A stretch of 44,181 nucleotides of DNA from Bacteroidota bacterium (lineage in GTDB: Bacteria > Bacteroidota > Bacteroidia > Flavobacteriales > Flavobacteriaceae): contig JAKQHT010000006.1 in the NCBI GenBank assembly GCA_029557895.1, positions 1 to 44,181 on the forward strand. Direction: 5' to 3'. Under the pieces are notes generated by a model, which made no database searches, had not been told where the DNA came from, and was given only the letters and a program-made list of their open reading frames with translations. The position numbers were made by a program, and so were the translations under genes. Position 1 is the stretch's first letter; each line of letters begins with the position of its first letter. Below, one piece after another: positions 43,681-44,181 of the stretch.

Positions 43681-44181
43681 ATGAAAAACACGATATTTAT
43701 AACCGCTATTTTGTTTGCCCTGTCCTGCAAGGCACAAACGCCCATAGTTTCTTTTACCGATTATTGTGAAAACAATCATCCCGAAACACACAATATGTAC
43801 GTAAAGGATGTGGAAGGATTTCTAACTCCTTACGCGGGGACCTGGAAGTGGCAAAATGGAAACGACATGTTGATGATAACCCTTTTCAAAGCGGAAATGG
43901 TTCATAATGATGATGTGTATATGGATGAATTACACGGCAAAATGAAGTATGTAAAGAACGGCCGTGAGGTTTTTAATACGTTGGTAAACGGACCAAATGT
44001 GTTGGATTCTTATGACTGCATCCCCATTGACAATGAGTATAGGTTCTCTTTTAAAGACCCCATCAAGGCGGGCAAATATGGTGAGGTGTATATCACGCTG
44101 TTGGACAACAACACCAAAATCAAATTTTATTTGGTAAACAACGAAGGGCCAAAGTTCACCTTTCCGGGCGAGCCGCCCTTT
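43681..44181 (+). CDS. Second DUF6705-like secreted protein (3' end cut by window edge)
   Basis: The frame is open from the ATG at 43681 to the right edge, 167 codons. The product starts MKNTIFITAILFALSCKAQ, a signal peptide that could also be read as a lipobox (ALSC). The core FLTPYAGTWKWQNGNDMLMITLFKAEM and VYMDELHGKMKYVKNG aligns with the same segment of the preceding gene (GTW-W--GN, I-L-K--M, YMD--GK). It is GC-richer than that gene. So the two are paralogues of different recent origin or rate. Two paralogues in a row behind a variable lipoprotein are typical of accumulated partner genes. Function unknown. Confidence 0.75.
   Translation, partial: MKNTIFITAILFALSCKAQTPIVSFTDYCENNHPETHNMYVKDVEGFLTPYAGTWKWQNGNDMLMITLFKAEMVHNDDVYMDELHGKMKYVKNGREVFNTLVNGPNVLDSYDCIPIDNEYRFSFKDPIKAGKYGEVYITLLDNNTKIKFYLVNNEGPKFTFPGEPPF

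Overview
The window looks like chromosomal DNA of a Bacteroidota member, most likely Flavobacteriaceae. The signs are a type IX secretion (T9SS) adhesin with its PorP/SprF and OmpA partners, the nusB-DUF1573-yajC gene order, a MoxR/DUF58/DUF4350/DUF4129/SpoIIM/RDD cluster, long flavobacterial-type NusB, DUF3276, and promoter-like sites matching the Bacteroidota -7 consensus TAnnTTTG. No rRNA, tRNA, CRISPR array or intact insertion sequence was recognised by eye.

Layout. (a) 1-8703, all on the minus strand: the start of a secreted repeat protein cut by the left edge, then an apparent operon read right to left: LysM/periplasmic-binding-fold protein, large T9SS type-B-sorted adhesin with tandem repeats, PorP/SprF-like outer-membrane protein, and a TPR/propeller/OmpA protein. 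(b) 8903-19662: a MoxR-type cluster (DUF58, MoxR, DUF4350, DUF4129 and a polytopic membrane protein on minus; SpoIIM on minus and RDD on plus further right). It is split by an AT-richer block at about 14655-17731 holding a serine hydrolase, a SAM methyltransferase and a divergent TetR regulator with two well-formed operators. (c) 19837-31650: housekeeping genes (TRIC-type channel, cyclophilin, CoA-type Nudix, PlsC acyltransferase, ECF sigma factor with membrane partner, lysoplasmalogenase family, thioredoxin-like, CsaA, DUF3276, ABC exporter, leucine dehydrogenase, nusB-DUF1573-yajC). (d) 31737-41069: pepT, pyrD, a GNAT acetyltransferase, HMG-CoA lyase, guaB, an esterase, leucyl aminopeptidase and an ATP-grasp protein. 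(e) 41070-44181: an accessory locus of one large lipoprotein with a Gly/Pro/Asn-rich hinge and a C-terminal JAB/JAMM-like HxH...SxxD domain, followed by two related small secreted proteins, the second cut by the right edge.

How they work together. The 990-8703 operon would supply a surface adhesin, its outer-membrane partner and peptidoglycan anchors. The MoxR cluster is expected to form an envelope-associated AAA+/VWA-like complex. The most interesting part is the right end. There the lipoprotein gene shifts abruptly from GC-rich to AT-rich DNA exactly at its hinge, as in polymorphic toxin/effector genes whose C-termini are swapped, and the small secreted proteins behind it are candidate partners. 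This reading is an inference from architecture; no function has been shown.
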